Below are positions 50,326 to 59,820 of a stretch of 64,000 nt of DNA, in pieces; the stretch's first letter is position 1; each line of letters starts with the position of its first letter. Both the position numbers and the translations under genes were made by a program. The stretch spans positions 248,001-312,000 of the forward strand of contig CAVUUF010000016.1 in assembly GCA_963744575.1 (NCBI GenBank). The letters run 5' to 3'. This DNA is from Palsa-504 sp963744575 (GTDB lineage Bacteria > Actinomycetota > Actinomycetes > Streptosporangiales > Streptosporangiaceae). The notes under the pieces were generated by a model, which worked only from the letters and a program-made list of their open reading frames with translations, did no database searches and was not told the origin of the DNA.

Positions 50326-51564
50326 TCACATCCGCGGATTGGCGGCGATACTGGGCGGCTCAGCGGGGCGCGGCAGCCAGGGCAGGCGGTCGGTGACGGC
50401 GATGGCGATGACCAGAACGGCGACACAGGCGCCCAGGGCCAGGGCCGGGATCGCGTGCGCGGCCGGCGCCAGCAGCGCCAGCACGGCGATCCCGGCCAGC
50501 CGCGGCCAGCAGACGTAGCGCCATACCACCAGCTTGAACGCGGCATGGCCGGCCAGGAACAGCGCCGGGCCGCCCAGCATCATCCAGGCCGCCGCGGTGG
50601 ACGGCGGGCGGCCCGGGTCGGAAAGGACCTGCTCGTCGGCCGCCGCCGTCACGATGATGCCGGCCACCATGACCGGGTGGATGAAGTGGTACGCGGAACG
50701 GCCCAGCCGGCCGGGGTCGTGCGAGCGGGCGATCATCTCGGCCGCGGCCCCGGCGCTCTGGTCGAAGTACAGCCACCACAGCGCGACCGAGCCGGCGAAT
50801 GCGACCACGAAGGCGGTCACGCCGGATGCGGTGACTGATTTCTGCTGGGCCAGGGTGGCGCCGATGAGGACGATCGACTCGCCCAGCGCGATCAGGATGA
50901 ACGCCTGGCAGCGCTCGGCGAAGTGGCCGCCCTCGATGGTCCAGTCCGAGGTGCGCGACCGGCCCAGGCCCGGCGTGTAGAATCCGGCCGCGCCGCCGGC
51001 CAGGTCCACGCCGACGGCGAGCAGCCACAGCAGGCCGCGGGCGGAGCCGTGCGCGAAGCCGCCGGCGACGGCGAGCGCGCTGCTGACCACGCACCAGGCC
51101 AGGATGCGCCGGAAGTTGGCCTGCAGCGGGTGGCCGCGCAACGCGATCACCATGAACACGCTGCGGCCGACCTGCTGGACCGCGTAGGCACCGCCGATCC
51201 ACAGGCCCAGATCCTCGAAGGCCCGGGGCAGCGACGCCGACATGGCCAGGCTGACCAGCATGAGCGCCACGAGCAGCAGCCGGACCGCCATCTGGTCCGG
51301 GTCCAGCCAGTTCGTCACCCAGGTGGTGTAGGCCCAGAGCGTCCAGACCATCGCCAGCAGCAGCCCGGCCTGCAGCGCGCCGGTCACGGTGGGATGGCCG
51401 AGCAGGTAGTGCGACAGCTGGGTGACCGCGAACACGTACACCAGGTCGAAGAACAGCTCGATGTTCGTGACCCGCTGCAGGCCCGACCGGTCCCTCAGCA
51501 GTCGCGGGGCCGGGGAGCCGACGGAAGCCGAGTCGGCCGAATCCGCTTCGGCCAGGTCGCTCAC
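50326..51564 (-). CDS. LtrA (low temperature requirement A) family membrane protein
   Basis: 412 residues with about ten helices. NIELFFDLVYVFAVTQLSHY (34-53), SDWTIEGGHFAERCQAFILI and ALGESIVLIGATLAQ are LtrA signatures (FDLVxVFA..., HxxERxxxxxIIxLGE). Function is unproven; plasma membrane. 50166-50325 upstream of the previous relic contains TTCTATAGAA, a perfect 10-base palindrome at 50184-50193. Confidence 0.9.
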   Translation of the reverse strand: MSDLAEADSADSASVGSPAPRLLRDRSGLQRVTNIELFFDLVYVFAVTQLSHYLLGHPTVTGALQAGLLLAMVWTLWAYTTWVTNWLDPDQMAVRLLLVALMLVSLAMSASLPRAFEDLGLWIGGAYAVQQVGRSVFMVIALRGHPLQANFRRILAWCVVSSALAVAGGFAHGSARGLLWLLAVGVDLAGGAAGFYTPGLGRSRTSDWTIEGGHFAERCQAFILIALGESIVLIGATLAQQKSVTASGVTAFVVAFAGSVALWWLYFDQSAGAAAEMIARSHDPGRLGRSAYHFIHPVMVAGIIVTAAADEQVLSDPGRPPSTAAAWMMLGGPALFLAGHAAFKLVVWRYVCWPRLAGIAVLALLAPAAHAIPALALGACVAVLVIAIAVTDRLPWLPRPAEPPSIAANPRM

Positions 51565-51605
51565 GCCCGGCCTCCGGTCACGCTCGGCCGGTCACGTCGG
51601 GACCC

Positions 51606-52613
51606 TCACCAGGCGTAGTGCTCCGGCGCGGGACGGTACCCGGGGAACAGCTCGTCCAGCCGCTTGAGCACGTCGTCGTCAAGCGGGAGGGTCACCGCGC
51701 GCTGCGCGTCGTCCAGCTGGTCCATGGTGCGCGGCCCGATGATCGGCCCGGTGACGCCCTCCTGGTGCATCAGCCAGGCCAGCGCCACGTTGGCCGGCTG
51801 CTCGCCGAGCTCGTCGCACAGGTCCTCGTAGGCGGCGATCCGGTCGCGGTTCCGCTCCACGGTGGCCCGGGCCCGGCCGGCCAGCCGGCGCCGGCCCTCG
51901 CGCTCCTTCTTCAGCACGCCGCCGAGCAGGCCGCCCTCCAGCGGGGACCACGGAATGACGCCGACGCCGTACTCGATCGCCGCGGGCAGCACCTCGAGCT
52001 CGAGCTCCCTGGTCAGCAGGTTGTAGATCGACTGCTCGCTGACCAGGCCGAAGAACCCGCGGGCGGCGGCGGTATCGTTGGCCTGGGTGATGTGCCAGCC
52101 GGCGAAGTTGGACGACCCGACGTACAAGATCTTGCCCTGGTTGACGAGCACCTCCATCGCCTGCCAGATCTCATCCCACGGGGTGTCCCGGTCGATGTGG
52201 TGCATCTGGTACAGGTCGACGTAGTCGGTGCGCAGCCGGCGCAGCGACGCCTCGCAGGCCCGCCGGATGTTCAGCGCGGAGAGCTTGCCCTCGTTGGGCC
52301 AGTCGCCCATGGCCCCGTACAGCTTGGTGGCCAGCACGGTGCGCTCCCGGCGGCCCCCGCCGCCCGCGAACCAGTCGCCGATGATCTCTTCGGTCCACCC
52401 CGGATGCGACTCGTCACGCTGGGCGAGCGCGCCGGGCGGACTCTGCTCCCCGCCGTAACGGTTGGCGGTGTCGAAGAAGTTGATGCCGATCTCGTGCGCG
52501 CGATCCATGATCGCGTGCGCCTCGGCGGGCGGCGTCAGCGGCCCGAAGTTCATGGTGCCGAGGCAGAGGCGGCTTACCGAGAGGCCGGAACGGCCCAGGT
52601 GGATGTATTCCAT
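51606..52613 (-). CDS. Aldo/keto reductase
   Basis: 335 residues. MEYIHLGRSGLSVSRLCLGT, FFDTANRYGG (Asp-Tyr), TVLATKLYGAMGD (Lys) and DYVDLYQMHHIDRDTPWDEI (His) give the complete catalytic tetrad; C-terminal GPIIGPRTMDQLDDA binds NADPH. TIM-barrel reductase with unknown substrate. ATG 52613. Confidence 0.93.
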   Translation of the reverse strand: MEYIHLGRSGLSVSRLCLGTMNFGPLTPPAEAHAIMDRAHEIGINFFDTANRYGGEQSPPGALAQRDESHPGWTEEIIGDWFAGGGGRRERTVLATKLYGAMGDWPNEGKLSALNIRRACEASLRRLRTDYVDLYQMHHIDRDTPWDEIWQAMEVLVNQGKILYVGSSNFAGWHITQANDTAAARGFFGLVSEQSIYNLLTRELELEVLPAAIEYGVGVIPWSPLEGGLLGGVLKKEREGRRRLAGRARATVERNRDRIAAYEDLCDELGEQPANVALAWLMHQEGVTGPIIGPRTMDQLDDAQRAVTLPLDDDVLKRLDELFPGYRPAPEHYAW

Positions 52614-52704
52614 GCTCTTACCCTTTCACGCTGCCGCGATTTCACTCCCCTGCTCGCTGTCGCGGTACCGGCCGCCAACTGACGTGACGGTGCCGGCCCC
52701 GCAG

Positions 52705-53343
52705 ATGGCCGCGGGGTTCGGCGCGATCGCCACCCGCCCACCGTTGCGGCGGGCCACGGTGACCTCGGCGGTGTCCTACGCCGGAACCGGGATGCTCCTG
52801 GTCTGCTGCCCGCCGCTCGGCGCGCAGCGGCTGGGCGCCCCGGCCCGCGGCGCGCTGCTGATCAGCGTGATGGCGATCGCATCCCTGGCCGCCAACGCGA
52901 TCCTGGCGCGCCGGGCCGGATGCGGGCGGCCGGACATCCGGGTGCTCGTCAGCACGCTGGTCATCGGGGCGGGCATGGCCGCTGCGGCGCTGGCGCCGGG
53001 CTGGCTCACGCTGGCCGCCGTGGCGCTGGCCGGGGCGGGCGAGGGTCCGCAGCTCACCGCGCTGTTCGCGGTGCGGCACCGGGAGACCCCCGCGCACCTG
53101 CGCGGGCAGGTCTACACCACGGCGGCCAGCTTGAAGATCGCCGGGATGGCGGCCGGGGCGGCGCTGGCCGGGCCGCTGGCCGGACGTTCGGCCACCGGCT
53201 GCCTGCTGGTCGCGGCGGGTACCGAGCTGTGCGCGGCGGTGGCGTACCTGCTGACCGGCCCGCGACGGCATGCACCCGTCGGCGCGCCGCCGGACGGGGC
53301 ACGCGCGGACGCGATCAGGGACAGCGCCGCCCGTTCGGGGTAA
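52705..53343 (+). pseudogene. C-terminal half of an MFS transporter
   Basis: Six helices are encoded (ATVTSAVSYAGTGMLLVCCP, GALLISVMAIASLAANAILA, LVIGAGMAAAALAPGWLTL, YTTAASLKIAGMAAGAALAG, LLVAAGTELCAAVAYLL), matching helices 7-12 of a sugar/drug MFS protein. The first half is missing; upstream is the start of the aldo/keto reductase gene. In-frame ATG 52705 gives 212 residues, but it is best read as a relic. Confidence 0.65.
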
Positions 53344-53347
53344 TTGT

Positions 53348-53356
53348 TGTTATGAT
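53348..53356 (+). promoter_or_regulatory. Extended -10 promoter of the trpS leader
   Basis: TG-T-TATGAT (53348-53356) is an extended -10 element; ATG 53363 lies six bases downstream, so the leader peptide starts at or near the 5' end of the mRNA. No clear -35. Confidence 0.6.
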
Positions 53357-53362
53357 CAGGAC

Positions 53363-53395
53363 ATGAGTGCTCAGCTGTGGTGGGCGGCCGATTAG
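53363..53395 (+). CDS. trpS leader peptide MSAQLWWAAD
   Basis: Ten codons with two adjacent Trp codons (TGG 53378-53380 and 53381-53383), TAG 53393-53395. Trp is the rarest amino acid, so WW in ten residues followed by an attenuator structure is strong evidence for a regulatory leader: ribosomes stall here when charged tRNA-Trp is low. Confidence 0.85.
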   Translation: MSAQLWWAAD

Positions 53396-53428
53396 GGCGG
53401 CCGCATCCAGCATTCATGAAGGCCGTCC
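53385..53428 (+). promoter_or_regulatory. Attenuator: alternative 1:2 and 2:3 stems
   Basis: Segment 1 CGGCCG (53385-53390, inside the leader) pairs with segment 2 CGGCCG (53398-53403). Segment 2 GGGCGGCC (53395-53402) can instead pair with segment 3 GGCCGTCC (53421-53428), eight pairs with one G-U. Segment 3 also forms the terminator with segment 4. A ribosome stalled on the Trp codons covers segment 1, frees 2 to pair with 3 and blocks termination. Confidence 0.78.
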
Positions 53429-53446
53429 GGGATGGACGGTCTTTTT
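53422..53446 (+). terminator. Intrinsic terminator of the trpS attenuator
   Basis: CCGTCC (53423-53428), loop GGGAT, GGACGG (53434-53439), then TCTTTTTC. It forms when the leader is fully translated, ending transcription before trpS. Confidence 0.82.
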
Positions 53447-53491
53447 CGTGCCTGCTGCCCGCCCATCCCGGACTCCAGGGAGGACGGAATC

Positions 53492-54547
53492 ATGACCACG
53501 ACCATGGCCCAGCAGCGTTCGGCCGAGCTCGAGGAACTGATCGACCGGGACGCGGCGGCGTTCCGGATCCTGACCGGCGACCGGCCGACCGGCCGGCTGC
53601 ACCTGGGCCACTACTTCGGCACCCTGCGCAACCGGGTCAGGCTGCAGGATCTCGGCGCGGAGGTCTTCGTGCTGATCGCCGACTACCAGGTGCTGACCGA
53701 CCGGGACACAGCCGAACGCCTGGACGAGTACGTGACCGGGCTGCTGCTCGACTACCTGGCCATCGGGCTCGACCCGGCCCGGACGGTGATCTTCGCGCAC
53801 AGCGCGGTGCCCGCGCTCAACCAGTTGCTGCTGCCGTTCCTGAGCCTGGTCTCGGTGCCCGAACTGAACCGCAACCCGACGGTCAAGGACGAGATCGCGC
53901 ACTCCAGGCAGGCGGCGGTCAGCGGGCTGATGCTCACCTACCCGGTGCACCAGGCGGCGGACATCTTGTTCTGCAAGGCGAACCTGGTGCCGGTGGGGCA
54001 GGACCAGCTGCCGCACCTGGAGCTGACCCGGGTGATCGCGCGCCGGTTCAACGACCGGTTCGGCCTGCCGGTGTTCCCGGTGCCGGACGCGCTGCTGTCG
54101 GCGGCTCCGCTGCTGCTCGGCACCGACGGCACCAAGATGAGCAAGAGCCGCGGCAACACCATCCCGCTTTCGGCTACCGCCGACGAGACCGCCCTCCTCA
54201 TCCGCCGCGCGCAGACCGACTCCGAGCGGCACATCAGCTACGACCCGGCCGGCCGTCCCGCGGTCTCCAGCCTGGTCCTGCTGGCCGCGCTGTGCCTGGA
54301 CCGGGACCCGCGGGAGGTGGTGGCGGCGGACATCGGCGGGGGTCAAGGGGCCGGGGCGGCCGTGCTGAAGGACTTCGTGACGACGGCGGTCAACGACCTG
54401 CTCGCCCCGGTCCGGGCCCGCCGCGCCGAATACGCGCGGGACCTCGGCTGCGTCCGCCAGATGCTGCGAGACGGCAACACGCGGGCCACCGAGATCGCGG
54501 CGGTCACGCTGGCGGAGGTACAGGCAGCCATCGGCATGCGCTACTGA
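53492..54547 (+). CDS. trpS: Tryptophanyl-tRNA synthetase under attenuation control
   Basis: 351 residues from ATG 53492 (AGGGAGGAC upstream). Class I signatures: TGDRPTGRLHLGHYFGTLRN (HIGH-like HLGHY) and GTDGTKMSKSRGNTI (KMSKS). Length and the NxxxxKDE region (NRNPTVKDEIAHSRQAAVSG) fit bacterial TrpRS. Charges tRNA-Trp. The leader and terminator upstream imply expression rises when charged tRNA-Trp falls. In Streptomyces coelicolor a second, indolmycin-resistant TrpRS gene is controlled this way, so this may be an auxiliary copy; only genome-wide search would tell. Confidence 0.95.
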   Translation: MTTTMAQQRSAELEELIDRDAAAFRILTGDRPTGRLHLGHYFGTLRNRVRLQDLGAEVFVLIADYQVLTDRDTAERLDEYVTGLLLDYLAIGLDPARTVIFAHSAVPALNQLLLPFLSLVSVPELNRNPTVKDEIAHSRQAAVSGLMLTYPVHQAADILFCKANLVPVGQDQLPHLELTRVIARRFNDRFGLPVFPVPDALLSAAPLLLGTDGTKMSKSRGNTIPLSATADETALLIRRAQTDSERHISYDPAGRPAVSSLVLLAALCLDRDPREVVAADIGGGQGAGAAVLKDFVTTAVNDLLAPVRARRAEYARDLGCVRQMLRDGNTRATEIAAVTLAEVQAAIGMRY

Positions 54548-54636
54548 GGCACGCGCTGCTGGGGCTTGCGCTGCTGGGGCTTGCGCTGCTGGCCGATACA
54601 TTTCCGCGCCTACCTGCTGCTGGCTAGGTTGGATGC

Positions 54637-56400
54637 GTGACAGGTGCGGACCTCGAGTCGTCGTTGCGCCAGGCCGGGGTGAACCGTGGCGACCTGGTGG
54701 GACTGGTCATCGTCCCCGCCCTCGGCCTCGGGCTGGCCACGGCGGATCGCGCGTGGCCCGTACCCGCCGGCGGCGATGTGGCCGCCCAGGTCGAGCGGGC
54801 GGATGAGGCGCTGCGGCCCCGCTGGGTGGTGTGGTCGGGCCAGGCCGCGGCCCGGCTGATCGCCGCCGGGGTACGGCTGGCGACGTGCTGGGATGTCACC
54901 GCGGCGCACCGGCTGCTGTTCGGTGGCTGGCGGGCCGACCCCGGCTGGGCCTGGGCCCGGCTGCGCGGGCTGGCCACCGACACGATGCCGGCCGAAGGCC
55001 CGCTCGACCTGTTCGGCCCCGGCCTGTTCGGTACCGACGACGGCGACGGCTGCGACCCGGTGGCGCCGGACGGGCACCTGCGCCCGGAATGGGTCAGCGG
55101 CGGCTGGTCCGACAGTCCCGAGCGGATCGCCCGATGGGCGGCCCTGGCTCGCGCGGCCGCCGGCCTCCAGCAGGCGGCGCTGGCCGGGCTGGAGGACCGG
55201 CCGATAGCCGTGGCGACGGCTCGCTGCGAGTCCACCGCCGAACTGCTCTGCGCGGAGCTGTCCGCGGACGGGCTGCCGGTGGACCGGGCGGTCGCGGAGC
55301 AGGTCCTGGCGCCCATCGTCGGTCCCAGGCCGCGCAGCGAGGCCGAGGCCGCGGCGCTGCGGGCGGCCCGCGCCGCGCAGGTGCTGCGGCACGCGCCACC
55401 GGGGGTCACGGCCGACCTGCGCAGCCCGGCTCAGGTCCGCATCCTGCTGGCCCGGGTCGGTGTGGACGTACCGGACACCCGGGCCTGGCGGCTGCGGGAG
55501 ATGCGGGACGCGCATCCGCTCGTGGCCGCGCTGCTCGAATGGCGGAAGGCGGAGCGGATCGCCACCACGTACGGCTACGCATGGCTGGACGAGCATCTCG
55601 GTGCCGACGGACGGCTGCGCGGCGCGTGGACCGGCTCGGACGGCGCGGCCGGGCGGATGACCGCGTCGGCGGGCCTGCACAACATGCCGGCCGCGCTGCG
55701 CCCGGCGGTGGTGGCCGAGCACGGGCACGTGTTCGTCCGGGCCGACCTGGGCCAGATCGAGCCGCGGGTGCTGGCCGCGGTGTCCGCGGACCAGGCGCTG
55801 GTCGCGGCGGCCCGGTCCGATGACCTGTACGCGCCGGTGGCGGCGCAGCTCGGCGTGGACCGGCCGGTCGCCAAGGTGGCGGTCCTCGGCGCGATGTACG
55901 GGCAGACCACCGGCTTCGGCGCTCAGGCGCTGCGCCGGCTCAACGGGACCTATCCGGTGGCGATGGCCTATCTCGACGCCGCCGACCGCGCCGGGCGGGC
56001 CGGGCGTGACCTGCGCACCTACGGCGGGCGCCGGGTCGTGCTGGCACCCGCGCCCGGCCAGGATCCCCGGAGCAGCAGCCGGGCCGCGGCCTACGGCCGG
56101 TACGCGCGCAACGCGATGATCCAGGGCGCCGCGGCGGAGCTGTTCAAGATGTGGGCGGTCACCGTCCGGGCGCGCGGCACGCACCTCGGCGCCCGGATCG
56201 TGCTGTGCCTGCACGACGAACTGCTCGTGCACTGCCCCCGGGAGCACGCCGAGGCGGTGTCCGGGCTGGTCGACGAGTGCCTGCGGGAAGCCGCCCAGCG
56301 GTGGGCGCCCGGCTGCGGCGTCCGCTTCATCTCCGACACCACGATCGTGCGCAGCTGGTCGGACGCCAAGAGCACGGCCCGCGACCTGGCCGGCCCTTAG
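54637..56400 (+). CDS. Bifunctional 3'-5' exonuclease-like/DNA polymerase family A protein
   Basis: 587 residues from GTG 54637. The polymerase part has motif A FVRADLGQIEPRVLAAVSAD, motif B KVAVLGAMYGQTTGFGAQAL and motif C CLHDELLVH, all essential acidic residues present. There is no 5'-3' exonuclease. The N-terminal half is a degenerate exonuclease-like domain. This is the actinobacterial second PolA-like protein rather than PolA itself. Role in repair or primer removal is inferred. Confidence 0.9.
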   Translation: MTGADLESSLRQAGVNRGDLVGLVIVPALGLGLATADRAWPVPAGGDVAAQVERADEALRPRWVVWSGQAAARLIAAGVRLATCWDVTAAHRLLFGGWRADPGWAWARLRGLATDTMPAEGPLDLFGPGLFGTDDGDGCDPVAPDGHLRPEWVSGGWSDSPERIARWAALARAAAGLQQAALAGLEDRPIAVATARCESTAELLCAELSADGLPVDRAVAEQVLAPIVGPRPRSEAEAAALRAARAAQVLRHAPPGVTADLRSPAQVRILLARVGVDVPDTRAWRLREMRDAHPLVAALLEWRKAERIATTYGYAWLDEHLGADGRLRGAWTGSDGAAGRMTASAGLHNMPAALRPAVVAEHGHVFVRADLGQIEPRVLAAVSADQALVAAARSDDLYAPVAAQLGVDRPVAKVAVLGAMYGQTTGFGAQALRRLNGTYPVAMAYLDAADRAGRAGRDLRTYGGRRVVLAPAPGQDPRSSSRAAAYGRYARNAMIQGAAAELFKMWAVTVRARGTHLGARIVLCLHDELLVHCPREHAEAVSGLVDECLREAAQRWAPGCGVRFISDTTIVRSWSDAKSTARDLAGP

Positions 56401-56461
56401 CGCGGGCGCTTGCCCGCGCGGAGCGATTCGATGGCCTTGGCCAGGCGCGTGGCCCGGAATT

Positions 56462-57334
56462 TCATCCGCCCGAGTATGCCATGATGGCCGCGGCGAACTT
56501 CTCCGGGGCCTCGAGCGGAGAGAAGTGACCGGCGCCGTCCAGCCAGGCCAGTTCGGCGGCGGCGAAGAACTCGCCGATCCGGTCGGACCACTCGCGGGGG
56601 AACAGCGGGTCGTATTCCGGCCACAGCACCGTGGTGGGCACCGCGATCCGGTCCTCCGGCTCGGGCGCCCGTTCCGCCAGGGACGTGGCGACCGAGCCCG
56701 CGCCCGCCCGGTACCAGGCGATCGAGGTGGCGAACGCCCCCGGCGGTCCGTAGACCGCCACCAGGTGATCGAGGTGGCCGTCGTCCGGCTGGTAATCCGG
56801 CCCGGACCAGTGCGACCAGAAGTGCCGCAGGTAGGCGCGGACGGCGTCCGGCTGGCCGTCAACCAGCCGGATGGACAGCTCCAGGTTGTGGAAGGCCTGG
56901 TACCAGAACTCCCGCTGGGCCTGCGGGACGAGGATCCGGTCCCCGATCCCCGGCAGCGGCGGCGCGAGGACCAGGGCGCGGACCAGGCCGGGCCGGGCCC
57001 TGGCGATGGCCTGCGCGATCCGGCTGCCGATGTCGTAACCGGCGATGACCGTCGGGCCCAGCGCCAGCTCCTCGATCAGCCCGATGACGCTGCGGGCCTG
57101 GGCGGCGGCGTTGTACTGGGCGGCCGGATCGGCCTGGTGCTTGTCGGATTCTCCGAACCCCCGCAGGTCGGGCACGAGGACGTCGGCGGCCGCCGACACC
57201 AGCGGGACGACCTCGCGGTAGTCGGCGCGGTCCCCGGGCCAGCCGTGCAGGAGCAGCACCGCGCTGCCCGAGCCGGTCCGGTCGTAGGCCAGCCGGAATC
57301 CGTCGATCGCTGTTTCCTGGCGCACACCGGCCAT
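56462..57334 (-). CDS. Alpha/beta hydrolase, epoxide hydrolase-like
   Basis: 290 residues. Oxyanion motif LLHGWPGDRADYREV, nucleophile in VIAGYDIGSRIAQAIA (Asp, as in epoxide hydrolases and dehalogenases), acid near LWPEYDPLFP and catalytic His in GAGHFSPLEAPEKF. Cap domain between residues 130 and 215. Substrate unknown. Convergent with the polymerase. Confidence 0.88.
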   Translation of the reverse strand: MAGVRQETAIDGFRLAYDRTGSGSAVLLLHGWPGDRADYREVVPLVSAAADVLVPDLRGFGESDKHQADPAAQYNAAAQARSVIGLIEELALGPTVIAGYDIGSRIAQAIARARPGLVRALVLAPPLPGIGDRILVPQAQREFWYQAFHNLELSIRLVDGQPDAVRAYLRHFWSHWSGPDYQPDDGHLDHLVAVYGPPGAFATSIAWYRAGAGSVATSLAERAPEPEDRIAVPTTVLWPEYDPLFPREWSDRIGEFFAAAELAWLDGAGHFSPLEAPEKFAAAIMAYSGG

Positions 57335-57364
57335 TATCTACGGCGCGGCGGGTTCGGCGTGCAC

Positions 57365-57916
57365 CTACCGCGCGGCGGGTTCGCCGGGAGCGGCGGGTTC
57401 ACCGGGAGCGGCGGGTTCACCGAGGGCGGCGGCGTAGATGACGGCCTCCCGGCCGCCGTGCACCCGGGCGCGCTTCTCCGGGCGCAGGCCGATCTTCTCC
57501 GCCACGCGCTGCGACGGGCGGTTGTCCGGGTGGATGATCGCGATCAGCCTGGCGGCGGCGAGCACGTCGCGAGCGAAGCCGCGGCAGGCCGCCGCGGCCT
57601 CGGTGGCGTAACCACGGCCCTGCCAGGCGGGCAGCACGTGGTAACCGACCTCCAGTTCGGTCACCCCGTCCACGACCTGCGGGGTGAGGCCGCAGTCCCC
57701 GACGAAGTCGCCCCCTGTCGTGGCCAGCAGCCACAGGCCGTATCCGTGCGTGCGGTACAGGCGGCGGTTCCAGTCGATCCACTGGGCGGCCTCCGGCCGG
57801 GTCTTCGGCCTCGGGTAGTAGGTCATGACCGCGGGGTCACCGAGGAGCGAGGCTATGTCGTCGAGGTCGCCGGGAGTCATCTCGCGGAAGGCCAGCCGGG
57901 CCGCGTCCGGATGCAT
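57365..57916 (-). CDS. GNAT family N-acetyltransferase
   Basis: 183 residues from ATG 57916 (MHPDAARLAFREMTPGDLDD). Acetyl-CoA motif VLPAWQGRGYATEAAAACRG (QGRGYA) and RPSQRVAEKIGLRPE are those of RimJ/ribosomal-type GNATs. The C-terminus carries three tandem GEPAAP units, encoded by an 18-base DNA repeat (57366-57419), probably disordered and of no catalytic use. Confidence 0.88.
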   Translation of the reverse strand: MHPDAARLAFREMTPGDLDDIASLLGDPAVMTYYPRPKTRPEAAQWIDWNRRLYRTHGYGLWLLATTGGDFVGDCGLTPQVVDGVTELEVGYHVLPAWQGRGYATEAAAACRGFARDVLAAARLIAIIHPDNRPSQRVAEKIGLRPEKRARVHGGREAVIYAAALGEPAAPGEPAAPGEPAAR

Positions 57917-58080
57917 AAGCCCGACGGTAGCCAGCCAAGGCCCGGCCGGCGAGCCGTTTTTACGATGGGCGCTGACGTGGACGCCCCTGCTGCAGCCCGC
58001 GAGCCAGGTACGAACGAGACTCATGTGACACTGTGGCCTGATTAACCACCACCGCGGCGTCTCCAGCTCCTCCGAGACGG

Positions 58081-58326
58081 TCGCGGGACCCTGAAGGCCC
58101 GGGCCATAACAACATCGATGCGGTGGCCGGCACGTTCTGCGGCCGGGCCGCCGCGGCCCGGCCCGCGCTCATCGACGGCGCGGCCGGCGCGGTGTGGATG
58201 CGCGGCGGCAAGCCGCGGGTGGTGTTCACCTTCACGGTCACCGGGGGCAAGGTCGCCGCGATCGAGATGATCGCCGACCCCGAGCGCATCGCCCGCCTCG
58301 AGGTGATCCCGGCTAACGCCGGTTAG
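58081..58326 (+). pseudogene. Relic of an ECF sigma factor (SigJ type), SnoaL-like C-terminus
   Basis: The frame reads NIDAVAGTFCGRAAAARPAL, GAVWMRGGKPRVVFTFTVTG and GKVAAIEMIADPERIARLEV, ending at TAG 58324-58326. This is the end of the SnoaL-like domain of ECF41/SigJ sigma factors. Sigma regions 2 and 4 and any start are missing. The break is near AACATCGATGCGG. Confidence 0.65.
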
Positions 58327-59746
58327 CGGGGCCAGCTGGCCGGCAGCAGCGGGATCGCGTTGGCCCGGACCACGTTCGAGTAGAAGGCGGCGCTGGCCTT
58401 GGGGATCCGGCGCTGGGTCCCGAAGTCCACGAACACGATCCCGAACCGCTTCTGATAGCCCCAGCCCCACTCGAAGTTGTCCAGCAGCGACCAGACGAAG
58501 TACCCGGCCAGGTTGGCGCCGTCCTTGATGGCCCGCGCGGCCGCCTCCAGGTGCGTGTGCAGGTACCTGACCCGCTCGACGTCGTTCACCTCGCCGTCCG
58601 GGTTCACGTAGTCCTCGGCCGCGCAGCCGTTCTCTGTGACGAATAGCCGCAGGCCAGGAGCTTGCGTGGAAATGTCGACCAGGATCTGGTGCAGCCCGCT
58701 GGCGTCGACGAGCCAGCCCATCGGCGTCCGGTCAAGCTCGCCGGGCAGGTACTCGACGACGCCGGGCACCCGGCAGCGGCGGGTCGCTCGTTGCGCCTGA
58801 GGTCGTCGGGGTCTCCGGCGCGCAGGAATACCGGCGAGTAGTAGTTCACGCCCAGGAAGTCCAGCGGCGCTCTGATCGTCTCCAGGTCGCCATCGGCGAT
58901 CACCGCGGCCGGCGGGAGCAGGGCCTCCGGGGCGTGCTCGGGGTAGCGGCCGTGCAGCACCGGCTCGAGGTAGATGCCGTTCGCCGCCGCGTCGGTGATC
59001 AGCCGGCCCCGCTCGAGCTGGGCGGACCCGGCGTCGCCGAGCAGCCGGACCGGGTGCAGGTCCAGGGTGATGCCGACCTCGGCCGCGCCCGCGGCGCGCA
59101 GCGCCCGGCTGGCCAGCCCGTGGCCGAGCAGCAGGTGATGGGTGACGGCGGACGCGGCGGCGGCGTCGCGCAGGCCGGGGGCGTGGTCGCCGTTGCGGTA
59201 GCCGTTGGTCGAGACCACCTGCGGCTCGTTCAGGGTGATCCAGCGGGCGACCCGGTCGCCGAGCGCCGCCGCGGTGAGCGCGGCGTACTCGGCGAACCGT
59301 TCGGCCGTGTCGCGGACGGCCCAGCCGCCTGTGTCCTGGAGTTCCTGCGGCAGGTCCCAGTGGAAAAGCGTGGCCGTGGCGGCGATGCCGCGCTCGCCGA
59401 GCTGGTCGAGCAGGGCGCGGTAGTAGTCCAGGCCCCGCTGGTTGGGGGCGCCGCGACCGCCGGGCTGGACCCGCGGCCAGGAGATGGAGAACCGGTAGGA
59501 GGTCAGGCCGAGGGAAGCGATCAGCGCGACGTCCTCGCGGTAACGGTGGTAGGAGTCGCAGGCGATGTCCCCGGTGTCACCGCCGCGGACCTTACCCGGG
59601 GTGTGGCTGAAGGTGTCCCACACCGAGGGGCCCTTGCCGTCCGCGGTCGCCGCTCCCTCGATCTGGTATGCGGCCGTCGATGCTCCCCAGATGAATCCCT
59701 CAGGGAAGCCGAGGGCGCCGTCACCTGTCGCCAGTTCAGTCATCAA
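58323..59746 (-). pseudogene. GH1 beta-glucosidase split by a frameshift
   Basis: ATG 59746 starts a GH1 protein: FPEGFIWGASTAAYQIEGAA, SISWPRVQPGGRGAPNQRGL, acid/base Glu in WITLNEPQVVS and NYYSPVFLRAGDPDDLRRNE. Near 58770 the frame changes: PAAAG is followed by -CPASS in this frame but by LPGVVEYLPGELDRTPMGWL in another, one base apart. The second frame has the nucleophile FVTENG and FEWGWGYQKRFGIVFVDF, and ends at 58323. Together they make a full 474-residue enzyme. Adding one base would repair it. Controlled by LacI-type operators upstream. Confidence 0.85.
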
Positions 59747-59820
59747 CCTCTCCTTGTTACGACGTGGACACGGTCCTTGTTCGAGGTGGACACGGACCTT
59801 GACCGGTCCTGTGCTGAGGG

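Noticed and set aside
56397..56465. 22-codon frame MKFRATRLAKAIESLRAGKR on the minus strand after the hydrolase
   Set aside because: Very short, no ribosome site, overlaps the hydrolase end.
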